Shown: piece after piece, positions 43,107 through 51,077 of the stretch | Position numbering within the stretch: the first letter of the stretch is position 1 | Layout of the letters: every line of letters begins with the position of its first letter | Origin: Pedobacter sp. UBA4863 | GTDB lineage: Bacteria; Bacteroidota; Bacteroidia; Sphingobacteriales; Sphingobacteriaceae | DNA: 64,000 nucleotides | Assembly: GCF_002399615.1 (NCBI RefSeq) | Contig: NZ_DHDZ01000015.1 | Coordinates: 77,951 to 141,950 of the forward strand | Direction: 5' to 3' | Program-made: the position numbers and the translations under genes | Notes under the pieces: model-generated | The model's database searches: none | What the model was told of the DNA's origin: nothing | Seen by the model: the letters and a program-made list of their open reading frames with translations, nothing else

Positions 43107-43523
43107 TCACTGCTCGTTAACCACCTTCATCCTCGAAAATGGAAAACCGTTGCAGCCTTTTTTTGGATTTTTTCTATCAGCAGTGGCAGTTTGTTCTGCT
43201 TCTATATCAGTTTTGGCTTTATAAGAAGTAAGGCAAAATCCCCATTGCCAAGGTGCCATACCCTCAAAAGTTATCAAATCTATACGAGTATATTTGCTTT
43301 CATCAGCTTTGTGGCCAGAGCCATTCTTAGCAATTAGGTATTGCTTTTTTTCATTCCACTTAATAATATGGTATTTGATGTTTGGATGTTGTATCCAAAG
43401 TGTATCGTTAATGGTGTATTTGATGCCGTAGTCATCTGTAAAATTTCCTTTTGCAAAACTCGGGGCTGTATTTTGCGACCATGCAAAAACGGGAGATAAT
43501 AAAAAAAATAGAACTAATCTCAT
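43107..43523 (-). CDS. hypothetical secreted protein
   Basis: The 138-residue protein has a signal peptide (MRLVLFFLLSPVFAWSQ) and a compact domain beginning FTDDYGIKYTINDTLWIQHP, with KYHIIKWNEKKQYLIAKNG and MAPWQWGFCLTSYKAKT. The pattern resembles small periplasmic proteins found across Sphingobacteria, but I assign no family or function. Two Cys residues (near 95 and 122) could pair. It is transcribed alone and followed by a perfect hairpin terminator. Confidence 0.7.
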   Translation of the reverse strand: MRLVLFFLLSPVFAWSQNTAPSFAKGNFTDDYGIKYTINDTLWIQHPNIKYHIIKWNEKKQYLIAKNGSGHKADESKYTRIDLITFEGMAPWQWGFCLTSYKAKTDIEAEQTATADRKNPKKGCNGFPFSRMKVVNEQ

Positions 43524-43577
43524 TTTAAAGATGTTTAATAACAGTTAAAAAAACATTTCAATTTTAAAAAGGCTTTT

Positions 43578-44348
43578 TCATAATTCTTTCAATATTCTAG
43601 ACAATTCCTTTACCTTGGCAACATCTGTTTGTTCATGGCTAAACTCATCAGCATCTTTACCGCCCATTTTACTTGCTTCGTTCCTAAATTGCATTTTACT
43701 TTCTACAACTGATTTAGCTGTTGTATGAAAGCTTTTAGCAGCAGTAATTTTTGTTATTTCCGAAATATTATGAGCGTTAATTCCAGCTCCTGGCATAATT
43801 TCAATTCTTCCATTTGCCTGTAAAACCAATTTTGCCAATTCATTTGCGCCAACAAAAGCATTTTCCTTTCCGCCAGAAGTTAAAATTCTTACAAAGCCTA
43901 AAGCAATAATAGTTTCTAAAGATTTACTTAAATTGTTGCTCATGTCAAAAGCTCGATGAAATGCTACAGGCATAGGAGAGGCCGCTGCTATAACTTTGGC
44001 ACAACGCTCTTCATCAATACTTCCATCTATATTTAGTATTCCTGTAACTATGCCATGGCAACCTATTTTTTTACAAAAAAATATGTCTTCTAAAACACTT
44101 TCATATTCTGCATCCGTGTAAAGGAAATCTCCACCTCTCGGACGCATTAGCGGCCAGACTTCGATACTAAGGTTTTCGACACACCATTTAATTTGTCCGT
44201 AGCTTGGTGTAGTGCCGCCTTCGGCTAAATTGGTACAAAGTTCAATGCGGTCTGCACCGCCTTGTTCTGCCGCAATAGCCGATTGGATAGAATTGGCACA
44301 GATTTCTAACCCCAAACCCCTAAAGGGGCTTTTGTTATTATGATTCAT
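43578..44348 (-). CDS. cutC: CutC family protein with repeat-derived N-terminus
   Basis: The 256-residue protein is a TIM-barrel CutC: LEICANSIQSAIAAEQGGAD, RIELCTNLAEGGTTPSYG, VWPLMRPRGGDFLYTDAEY, VAFHRAFDM and RILTSGGKENAF, with the LPGAGIN-type motif as IMPGAGIN. CutC was linked to copper tolerance, but its biochemical role is unsettled. The family normally starts at the LEICANS segment. Here it is preceded by MNHNNKSPFRGLG, encoded by an interspersed repeat whose inner spacer provides the ATG. The asparaginase-type gene lies 45 nt upstream. Confidence 0.93.
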   Translation of the reverse strand: MNHNNKSPFRGLGLEICANSIQSAIAAEQGGADRIELCTNLAEGGTTPSYGQIKWCVENLSIEVWPLMRPRGGDFLYTDAEYESVLEDIFFCKKIGCHGIVTGILNIDGSIDEERCAKVIAAASPMPVAFHRAFDMSNNLSKSLETIIALGFVRILTSGGKENAFVGANELAKLVLQANGRIEIMPGAGINAHNISEITKITAAKSFHTTAKSVVESKMQFRNEASKMGGKDADEFSHEQTDVAKVKELSRILKEL

Positions 44349-44398
44349 AATTATATCATCTAGTTATTAAGTCCCCTTTAGGGGATTTAGGGGTTAAT
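44309..44398. repeat. SPFRGLGL-family inverted repeat overlapping the cutC start
   Basis: Outer arm at about 44371-44398 (AAGTCCCCTTTAGGGGATTT, then AGGGGTTA) and inner arm at about 44309-44332 (AACCCCAAACCCCTAAAGGG, then GCTT). The cutC ATG (44346-44348) lies between the arms, and the inner arm is translated. Confidence 0.85.
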
Positions 44399-45410
44399 AG
44401 TAACTTTTGCCTTTAACAATTAAATCTTGTTTTTGGTTATCGCAAACTGCAAAAGTAAAGCCTTCTTGTATCGCATAAGCACCGTAATCTCCGTTTTTAT
44501 TGATGGCCAAAAAGCCAACTTGTAGGTTTTTGGCGCTATCTTTCTTCTTTTTGATAATCCGCATTACTGCTTCTTTACAAGCTTCTTCGGGCGAATAGCC
44601 TTGACGCATCAACTCTACTACTAAAAAAGAGCCTACATTGCGCACTACTTCTTCGCCAACACCCGTTGATGTTGCTCCACCAATTTCATTGTCAATATAT
44701 AAACCAGCTCCAATAACCGGACTGTCACCTACACGGCCGTGTAGTTTATAAGCCATGCCACTAGTAGTGCAGGCACCAGCTAAGTTTCCATGAGCGTCTA
44801 AAGCCAACATGCCAATAGTGTCATGATTATACTGATTGCCGGGTAGTTTTTCTGGCGCAGCTTGTTGATAGGATTGGTTCTCAATATTGCTTACTGGGCT
44901 GTATTTTGCTGTTTTTAGCCATTCTTTCCATTCTTTTTTACTGAGGTTGGTTAGTAAGTTTTCAGCTTTAAAACCTTGTTCTAAAGCAAATTGTAAGGCT
45001 CCATCTCCAGCAAGTATTACATGAGGTGTTTTTTCCATTACTAAACGTGCTACAGAGATAGGATGTTTGATGTTCTGAAGTGCCATAACCGCACCGCAGT
45101 TGCCATTATGATCCATTATGCTGGCATCTAGGGTAACAATGCCATCTCTATCTGGACGGCCACCATAGCCCACAGTTTGATTTTTAACGTCAGCCTCTGC
45201 TACTTTAACGCCATTTTCTACCGCATCTAAGGCATTACCATTTTTACTTAAAATTTTCCATGCATCGGTATTTGCCGCTACGCCAAAATCCCAGGTAGCA
45301 ATAACAATAGGTTTGTTTACACCACTATTTTTAATAGTGCAGGCTTTGCTTAATGCTACGGCAGCGGCAGATAGCGCAGTGGTTTGTATAAATTTCCGTC
45401 TGTTGTACAT
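44394..45410 (-). CDS. N4-(beta-N-acetylglucosaminyl)-L-asparaginase family hydrolase
   Basis: The 338-residue protein starts with a twin-arginine signal and possible lipobox (NRRKFIQTTALSAAAVALSK, then AC). It belongs to the Ntn-hydrolase asparaginase-2 fold: the autocleavage site and Thr nucleophile are in NHDTIGMLALDAHGNLAGAC, followed by TSGMAYKLHGRVGDSPVIGA. Members cleave the N-glycan-asparagine bond or act on isoaspartyl peptides. A periplasmic role in glycopeptide breakdown is inferred. The omega-amidase gene lies 8 nt upstream; cutC follows. Confidence 0.92.
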   Translation of the reverse strand: MYNRRKFIQTTALSAAAVALSKACTIKNSGVNKPIVIATWDFGVAANTDAWKILSKNGNALDAVENGVKVAEADVKNQTVGYGGRPDRDGIVTLDASIMDHNGNCGAVMALQNIKHPISVARLVMEKTPHVILAGDGALQFALEQGFKAENLLTNLSKKEWKEWLKTAKYSPVSNIENQSYQQAAPEKLPGNQYNHDTIGMLALDAHGNLAGACTTSGMAYKLHGRVGDSPVIGAGLYIDNEIGGATSTGVGEEVVRNVGSFLVVELMRQGYSPEEACKEAVMRIIKKKKDSAKNLQVGFLAINKNGDYGAYAIQEGFTFAVCDNQKQDLIVKGKSYY

Positions 45411-45418
45411 CCACTATG

Positions 45419-46219
45419 TTAGTTGATGTCAAAATCGTCAGAATCTTTCAAAAAAGGAAATTGTCTCCTAATTTTTTCCAATTCTGTATAATTAATGCTG
45501 AAGGTATATAGGTCTTCGTCCTCAGGTTTGTAATAAACGGTATTGCCAAAAGGATCTATGCACATCGAATGTCCACTGTGGTAAATTTGGTTGCCATCGT
45601 GACCAACACGATTTACGCCAATTACATAGCTTTGGTTTTCGATAGCTCTTGCATGAATTAAGGCTCTCCAATGCGAAGAACGTTTGTCTGGCCAGCTTGC
45701 TACTAACAGTAGCAGGTCGTAATTTGGGTTTTTATTGCGTAGCCAAACAGGGAAACGTAAATCGTAGCATATTGCTAATCTAATTTTCCATCCTTTTAGT
45801 TCTACAATTACAGGCTCGCTTCCGGCCGTAAAATGTTTGTCTTCTTCACCTAGACCAAAAAGATGGTGTTTGTCATAATGCTGATATTCGCCATCGGGTT
45901 TTACCCAAACCATGCGGTTGTAATATTTTCCGTTTTCTTTGATAATTAAACTTCCTGTTACTACACAATCGTAATGGGCAGCAGTATTTTTTATCCATTG
46001 CATGGTTTTGCCATCCATTTCTTCTGCCATTTCTTTAGCACGCATGGTAAACCCTGTATTAAACATTTCTGGCAATACAATTAGATCGGTTTTTTCACGC
46101 ACACCGCTTTGTAAGCGCAAACCTATATTTTGCAAATTCTTGTCAATGTTTTCCCAAAATAAATAGGCTTGGAAAATTGTAATCTTTAGGTTTTTAATAT
46201 TGAGGTAATGTGGTTCCAT
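45419..46219 (-). CDS. omega-amidase, nitrilase family (YafV-like)
   Basis: The 266-residue protein has the nitrilase catalytic triad: Glu in VLPEMFNTGF, Lys in YDKHHLFGLGEE and Cys in AICYDLRFPVWLRN. The close match to YafV/omega-amidase suggests hydrolysis of 2-oxoglutaramate or 2-oxosuccinamate. The aminotransferase 23 nt upstream is of the glutamine-dependent Met type, which makes 2-oxoglutaramate, so the two probably form the glutamine transaminase/omega-amidase pathway for methionine salvage. Confidence 0.92.
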   Translation of the reverse strand: MEPHYLNIKNLKITIFQAYLFWENIDKNLQNIGLRLQSGVREKTDLIVLPEMFNTGFTMRAKEMAEEMDGKTMQWIKNTAAHYDCVVTGSLIIKENGKYYNRMVWVKPDGEYQHYDKHHLFGLGEEDKHFTAGSEPVIVELKGWKIRLAICYDLRFPVWLRNKNPNYDLLLLVASWPDKRSSHWRALIHARAIENQSYVIGVNRVGHDGNQIYHSGHSMCIDPFGNTVYYKPEDEDLYTFSINYTELEKIRRQFPFLKDSDDFDIN

Positions 46220-46242
46220 TAGCGAATTGTTATTATTTCTAT

Positions 46243-47388
46243 CTACAATTTTTTTAATTTCTCTACCGCTTTTTCTAAGGTGTTATTTTCTTTGGCAAAA
46301 CAAAAGCGCAATACTTTATAATCTAAGTTTCTGGTATAAAATGCTGATACAGGAATAGATGCAACACCAAATTCTGTTACTAATTTATGGGCAAAATCAT
46401 TGTCTTTTTCGTTGCTAATATTTTTATAGCTTACACATTGAAAATAAGAGCCTTTGCAGGGCAGTAGTTCAAAATTAGTTTCACGAAGTAAGTGCTGAAA
46501 ATAATCTCTTTTCTGCTGAAAAAAAACGGGTATTTCTGGATAGATATTGGTTGTTTTTAAATAATTAGCGATGCCTACTTGCATAGGAGTACTAACGCTG
46601 AAAACATTAAATTGGTGCACCTTTCTAAATTCGGACGTTAATTTAGCAGGAGCGAGGCAGTAACCTATCTTCCAGCCGGTGGTATGTAAAAGCTTACCAA
46701 AAGAAGCTACAATAAAGCTTCTTTCTGCCAACTCGGGATATAAAGCTACACTTTGATGTTGTTGTCCGTCAAAAATGATATGCTCATACACTTCGTCGCT
46801 TAAAATTAGGATGTCGGTATTTTTTGTTAACTGGATCAAAGCATCAATATCTTCTTTTTGTAAAATACTGCCGGTTGGGTTATGTGGCGAATTGATGATG
46901 ATCATTTTGGTGTTCGCTGTAAAAAGCTTTTTTACCATTTCCCAATTTATTTTGTAATCGGGTGCTTGTAGCTCAAAAGGTTTTGCCACGCCACCTAATA
47001 ACTTTATGGTAGGTGCATAGCAATCGTAAGCAGGTTCAAAAATAATCACCTCATCACCATCGGTAATAAAAGTGCTAATTGCTGTAAATATGGCTTGTGT
47101 GCCGCCAGCTGTAATGGTGATTTCTGTTTCTGGGTTATACTTCGCATTATAAAAATGCTCGATTTTTTCAGCAATTAACTCTCTTAAAGATAACAGGCCG
47201 GGCATAGGAGCATACTGGTTAAACCCATCTGTCATGGCTTGGTATATGGCCGATATTAGTTTCTCGTCTGTACCATAATTTGGAAAGCCTTGCGATAAAT
47301 TAATGGCTTGATGATCTGTGGCAAGTTTAGACATTACCGAAAAAATGGTGGTGCCAACAGCAGGTAGTTTAGAGTTAATAGTTGTCAT
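46243..47388 (-). CDS. PLP aminotransferase, methionine/glutamine-type (YbdL-like)
   Basis: The 381-residue class I/II aminotransferase has DHQAINLSQGFPNYGTDEKL near the start, INSPHNPTGSIL, LSDEVYEHIIFDG and the PLP lysine in SFGKLLHTTGWKIGY. The NLSQGFP opening is typical of methionine aminotransferase / kynurenine-oxoglutarate transaminase. It probably regenerates Met from its 2-oxo acid with Gln as donor. It heads a minus-strand operon with the omega-amidase, the asparaginase-type hydrolase and cutC. Confidence 0.92.
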   Translation of the reverse strand: MTTINSKLPAVGTTIFSVMSKLATDHQAINLSQGFPNYGTDEKLISAIYQAMTDGFNQYAPMPGLLSLRELIAEKIEHFYNAKYNPETEITITAGGTQAIFTAISTFITDGDEVIIFEPAYDCYAPTIKLLGGVAKPFELQAPDYKINWEMVKKLFTANTKMIIINSPHNPTGSILQKEDIDALIQLTKNTDILILSDEVYEHIIFDGQQHQSVALYPELAERSFIVASFGKLLHTTGWKIGYCLAPAKLTSEFRKVHQFNVFSVSTPMQVGIANYLKTTNIYPEIPVFFQQKRDYFQHLLRETNFELLPCKGSYFQCVSYKNISNEKDNDFAHKLVTEFGVASIPVSAFYTRNLDYKVLRFCFAKENNTLEKAVEKLKKL

Positions 47389-47425
47389 CTGTTTACGAAA
47401 ATAGCTAAAATTGTTGTAGTTTTTA

Positions 47426-47489
47426 AGTCACAGACGTACAGCTCGAAACTATTTTTTTTGTTTATTGTAATTTTTGTGCCTCTGTGACT
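47426..47489. repeat. diverged GCCACAGATGCACAGA-family inverted repeat
   Basis: AGTCACAGACGTACA (47426-47440) pairs imperfectly with TGTGCCTCTGTGACT (47475-47489) in the divergent spacer between the aminotransferase and transporter genes. Confidence 0.6.
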
Positions 47490-47514
47490 AAATTATTTTT
47501 TTATTTTAGTTGCT

Positions 47515-48285
47515 ATGACATATAAAACCAAAGAAAGCAGACTATTATTGATCTTGGGAGCATTTTTCGTTGCAAACACTCTTATGTCGGAGTTTATTGG
47601 CGTGAAAATTTTTTCTGTTGAAGGTGTTTTAGGCATAAAAAAGTTTGACATCAACCTATTTGATGTGCCTAACCTCTCTTTTAATATGTCTGCTGGTGTA
47701 CTTACTTGGCCAATTGTTTTCATCATGACAGATATTATTAACGAATACTTTGGTGTTAAGCAAGTACGTTTTTTTTCTATATTAACAGCTATTTTAATTG
47801 GTTTTGCCTTTTTTGTAGTATGGATGGCCATAAAACTAGAGCCTGCAGACTTTTGGTTAACACAAGAAGTAAATGGGCAACAATTAAGTATGCCACTAGC
47901 TTTTGATGCTATTTTTGGGCAAGGAATGTGGATTATTGTTGGCTCTATCACCGCCTTTTTATTGGGGCAAATGGTAGATGTATTGATTTTTCATAAAATA
48001 AAGAAATTTACAGGCGAAAGGGCTCTTTGGTTAAGGGCCACTGGTTCCACCGTATTTTCTCAGTTAATAGATAGTTTTGTGGTTATTTTCATCGCTTTCT
48101 ATCTTAATCCACAATACCATTGGAGCTGGCAAATGGTGGCGGCAATTGGTTTGGTGGGTTACACCTATAAATTTATAATTGCCTTGGCAATGACTCCTAT
48201 ATTGTATATAGTTCACGGAATTATTGATAGGTATTTAGGGAAAGATTTAGCCCACAGAATGATTAAGATGGCCGCTAGAGGTTAA
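47515..48285 (+). CDS. queuosine precursor transporter (YhhQ/VUT family)
   Basis: The 256-residue membrane protein has about six hydrophobic segments and the Vut_1/YhhQ landmarks TLMSEFIGVKIF, WPIVFIMTDIINEYFGVKQV, and LWLRATGSTVFSQLIDSFVV. These transporters import queuine-type precursors (preQ0/preQ1) for tRNA queuosine modification. No other queuosine gene is adjacent. Naming rests on family resemblance. Confidence 0.9.
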   Translation: MTYKTKESRLLLILGAFFVANTLMSEFIGVKIFSVEGVLGIKKFDINLFDVPNLSFNMSAGVLTWPIVFIMTDIINEYFGVKQVRFFSILTAILIGFAFFVVWMAIKLEPADFWLTQEVNGQQLSMPLAFDAIFGQGMWIIVGSITAFLLGQMVDVLIFHKIKKFTGERALWLRATGSTVFSQLIDSFVVIFIAFYLNPQYHWSWQMVAAIGLVGYTYKFIIALAMTPILYIVHGIIDRYLGKDLAHRMIKMAARG

Positions 48286-48340
48286 TCCTTAATTTTAAAC
48301 AAAACATCTTTTCTTACGTTTTATACCTAAACCTAGAAAG

Positions 48341-49039
48341 ATGGCAAGTAACTTAAAAGAAGTAGAGCAAATTTTAATGGGCAATGAAGACTGGAGTTTC
48401 ATTCCCGAAATTATGTTTCGTACTTTACTGATGTACCTTGTAGTACTTGTTAGTTTGCGTGTGTTGGGTAAAAGAGGAGTTAAACAACTTTCCATTTTCG
48501 AATTGGTGGTCATTATTAGTTTAGGTTCGGCCGCTGGTGATCCTATGTTTTATCGAGAAGTAGGTATGTTATCGGCAATAGCAGTTTTCATAGTAGTAAT
48601 TATTGCCTATAAAACCACCTCGTACTTTGTAAACAAAAGCAAGAAATTTGAAATACTTTTAGAAGGTAAATGCACTTGCTTAATTGAAAATGGTAGATTT
48701 ACTATCGAAAACTTCAAAAAAGAAACATTGGCGCAAGATGAGTTTTTTGCAGAGCTACGGCAAAAAAATGTTTCGCATCTAGGGCAAGTTAAATTGGCAA
48801 TTTTAGAAACCACAGGAAGTATCAGTGTTTTTTACTACAAAGAAAATGAGGTAAAATATGGGTTGCCCATATTACCGGCTTTATTTGCCGATAAACATCA
48901 GGAAATTAAGTATAAAGATTACTATTCTTGTAGTTTCTGTGGGTTAACAAAACTTTTGGAACCAAGTGTTAAAGCTATCTGTACGTGCTGCGAAAAAGAT
49001 AAATGGGTAAAATCATTAAATATTTTGAGAGTTACCTAA
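48341..49039 (+). CDS. DUF421/YetF-type membrane protein with Cys tail
   Basis: The 232-residue protein has three N-terminal membrane helices (with VSLRVLGKRGVKQLSIFELV, then IISLGSAAGDPMF) and a cytoplasmic domain (FEILLEGKCTCLIENGRFT, FFAELRQKNVSHLGQVKLAI), the DUF421/YetF arrangement. An extra C-terminal segment, CSFCGLTKLL ... ICTCCEKDKW, places four Cys residues like a zinc ribbon. Function of YetF proteins is unclear, and the tail could bind zinc. It is followed after 69 nt by the hydroxylase gene. Confidence 0.88.
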   Translation: MASNLKEVEQILMGNEDWSFIPEIMFRTLLMYLVVLVSLRVLGKRGVKQLSIFELVVIISLGSAAGDPMFYREVGMLSAIAVFIVVIIAYKTTSYFVNKSKKFEILLEGKCTCLIENGRFTIENFKKETLAQDEFFAELRQKNVSHLGQVKLAILETTGSISVFYYKENEVKYGLPILPALFADKHQEIKYKDYYSCSFCGLTKLLEPSVKAICTCCEKDKWVKSLNILRVT

Positions 49040-49108
49040 CCTAGTGATTTTATTTTATTTCGTTTAATTTACTTACTTGTTTATCAAATAAATAAGTAAA
49101 TTAGGGCA

Positions 49109-50326
49109 ATGAAGACCAATTATATTGCCCTCTCGGTGCCCATTTTCTTTATCCTTATAGGTATTGAACTAGCCTATACTTTTTATAAGAAACTAAAATA
49201 TTATCGATTAAACGACTCTATTTCCAATCTTAGTCAAGGAATTGGTTCTCAATTGGTTGGCTTGTTTATGAAATCAGTGCTTTTTATGGGCTACTTGTAC
49301 ATTTATGAACATTGGCGCTTATTTGAAATTGCCAATACCATTTGGACATGGATTATCCTTTTTATTGGGGTAGATTTCTTTTATTATTGGTTTCATAGAA
49401 TGAGCCACCAAGTTAATGCGTTATGGGCAGCACATATTGTACACCATCAGTCCGAAGAATATAATTTAACGGTAGCTTTACGTCAGTCGTGGTTTCAGGG
49501 ATGGTTTTCGTGGGTTTTCTATCTTCCTTTGGCATTAGTTGGCTTCGATCCTTTAATTTTTCTTACGCTAAGTTCGTTTAACACGCTTTATCAATTTTGG
49601 ATACATACCCGTACCATTAAAAGTATGGGGTTTTTAGAGTATATTTTAAACACACCTTCGCATCATCGGGTGCATCACGGTTCTAATCCAAAATATATTG
49701 ATAAAAACCACGCAGGTACATTAATTATTTGGGATAGGTTGTTTGGTACCTTTCAAAAGGAAGAAGAAGAGGTATATTATGGCATTACAAAACCTTTAGC
49801 AAGTTGGAATCCCATTTGGGCAAACTTACACTATTGGCAAGATTTAATTGAAACGGCAAAAAAATCGGATAGTATTACCGACAAAATAAAAGTGTTTTTA
49901 AAGCCCCCTGGCTGGTTTCCCGAAAAATTGGGAGGTTTTCAATCGGCACCAGAAATAGATGTAGTTAATTATAGAAAGTTTCATACCGAAACTGCTTTTA
50001 AAGTAATGATTTATGCAGTTTTGTTGTTTTTGGCAGCCTTGGCTTTAGGTTCATATCAGTTATTTTATTTTGATAAACTGACTTTGTGGCCTAACATTTT
50101 AATTGCTGCCCTTTCTATTTTAAGCATGATCACTTGTGGTGCATTATTAGAGAAAAAGCATTGGTTTGTAGTGGTAGAGTGGTTGCGCTATTTTTTAGGG
50201 GCTTTTACACTCTGTTTTATGTATCAACTAGATTTTAATATAAACTGGTTGATGGCATTGTTTGCCTTTCATTTTTTGATGTTTGTTTATTTCCTTTTCA
50301 TTAAATCTGAATATAAAAATGCTTAA
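49109..50326 (+). CDS. sterol desaturase/fatty acid hydroxylase family protein, AGMO-like
   Basis: The 405-residue membrane protein carries the eight-His di-iron motifs of the superfamily: FHRMSH, AAHIVHHQSEEYN and HHRVHHGSNPKYID, with DFFYYWFHR in the first cluster, plus LIIWDRLFGTF. The layout resembles alkylglycerol monooxygenase (TMEM195), which cleaves ether lipids. The next gene, overlapping by 8 nt, encodes a TMEM86/YhhN-like lysoplasmalogenase, which strengthens an ether-lipid role. Substrate remains inferred. Confidence 0.88.
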   Translation: MKTNYIALSVPIFFILIGIELAYTFYKKLKYYRLNDSISNLSQGIGSQLVGLFMKSVLFMGYLYIYEHWRLFEIANTIWTWIILFIGVDFFYYWFHRMSHQVNALWAAHIVHHQSEEYNLTVALRQSWFQGWFSWVFYLPLALVGFDPLIFLTLSSFNTLYQFWIHTRTIKSMGFLEYILNTPSHHRVHHGSNPKYIDKNHAGTLIIWDRLFGTFQKEEEEVYYGITKPLASWNPIWANLHYWQDLIETAKKSDSITDKIKVFLKPPGWFPEKLGGFQSAPEIDVVNYRKFHTETAFKVMIYAVLLFLAALALGSYQLFYFDKLTLWPNILIAALSILSMITCGALLEKKHWFVVVEWLRYFLGAFTLCFMYQLDFNINWLMALFAFHFLMFVYFLFIKSEYKNA

Positions 50327-51008
50327 AAAATACCCTCAATTTACTTTTGCCTTTGCAATTATTTTTTTCGCCGAGCTTTTGGCGGTAACTAATAATTTAA
50401 AGGAAATTAGGCTGGTTACAAAGCCATTAATCACCTTGTCGTTAATGTTATTCCTTTATTTTACAATAAAGCGTAAAAGCAGGTTTACAGGTAAAATAAT
50501 AACGGGTTTGTTTTTTTCGCTATTGGGCGATGTATTTTTACTTTTTGTAAACAGCAACCAGCTTTATTTTATGTTAGGTTTGGGCTCTTTTCTCATTGCA
50601 CACCTGTTTTATATTGCGGCTTTTTATTTAGATAGTACCAATAAAATGGAAGTACAACAAAGATATATTTTGCCAATTTTTATGGTGTTCGGCTTCTTTT
50701 GTTTGTCGTATTATTACTTGTTGCACCCTCATTTGGGCAATATGAATATACCTGTGCTAGTGTATTCATTTGTAATTACCCTAATGGGTATAATGGCAGC
50801 ATTAAGGTATGGCAAAACCAATTTTAAAAGTTTTGCATGGATTTTAACAGGCGCTATTTTCTTTATTGTTTCAGATTCGGTTTTAGCTTATAATAAATTT
50901 GTAGAACGATTAGAAATAGGAGATTTACTAGTGATGGCAACCTACATGTTGGCGCAATTTTTAATCACAATGGGCACCGTAGAAAGAAAGTTTGTTAAGG
51001 TTAACTGA
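50319..51008 (+). CDS. lysoplasmalogenase family protein (YhhN/TMEM86-like)
   Basis: I start at 50319 (MLKKYPQFTFAFAIIFFAEL); a longer reading to 50283 adds 12 residues inside the upstream gene. The 229-residue protein has about eight hydrophobic helices with GLFFSLLGDVFLLF, MLGLGSFLIAHLFYIAAF and GAIFFIVSDSVLAYNKF, the YhhN pattern with conserved Asp residues. Lysoplasmalogenases hydrolyse the vinyl-ether bond of lysoplasmalogens. The 8-nt overlap with the AGMO-like gene suggests coupling. Confidence 0.9.
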   Translation: MLKKYPQFTFAFAIIFFAELLAVTNNLKEIRLVTKPLITLSLMLFLYFTIKRKSRFTGKIITGLFFSLLGDVFLLFVNSNQLYFMLGLGSFLIAHLFYIAAFYLDSTNKMEVQQRYILPIFMVFGFFCLSYYYLLHPHLGNMNIPVLVYSFVITLMGIMAALRYGKTNFKSFAWILTGAIFFIVSDSVLAYNKFVERLEIGDLLVMATYMLAQFLITMGTVERKFVKVN

Positions 51009-51022
51009 TTTTTTAATAGAAA

Positions 51023-51046
51023 TGGCAGAGAAAAAGCTCTCTGCCA
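51023..51046. terminator. hairpin between convergent lysoplasmalogenase and zwf genes
   Basis: TGGCAGAG (51023-51030) pairs with CTCTGCCA (51039-51046); only a weak T-rich tail follows. Probably a shared terminator. Confidence 0.5.
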
Positions 51047-51077
51047 AGTATTTTGTGTAGTTAAATGTTTTTATTAG

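Noticed and set aside
42940..43224. Plus-strand open frame of 94 codons
   Set aside because: It crosses a terminator hairpin and the antisense of the secreted-protein gene, and resembles no protein.
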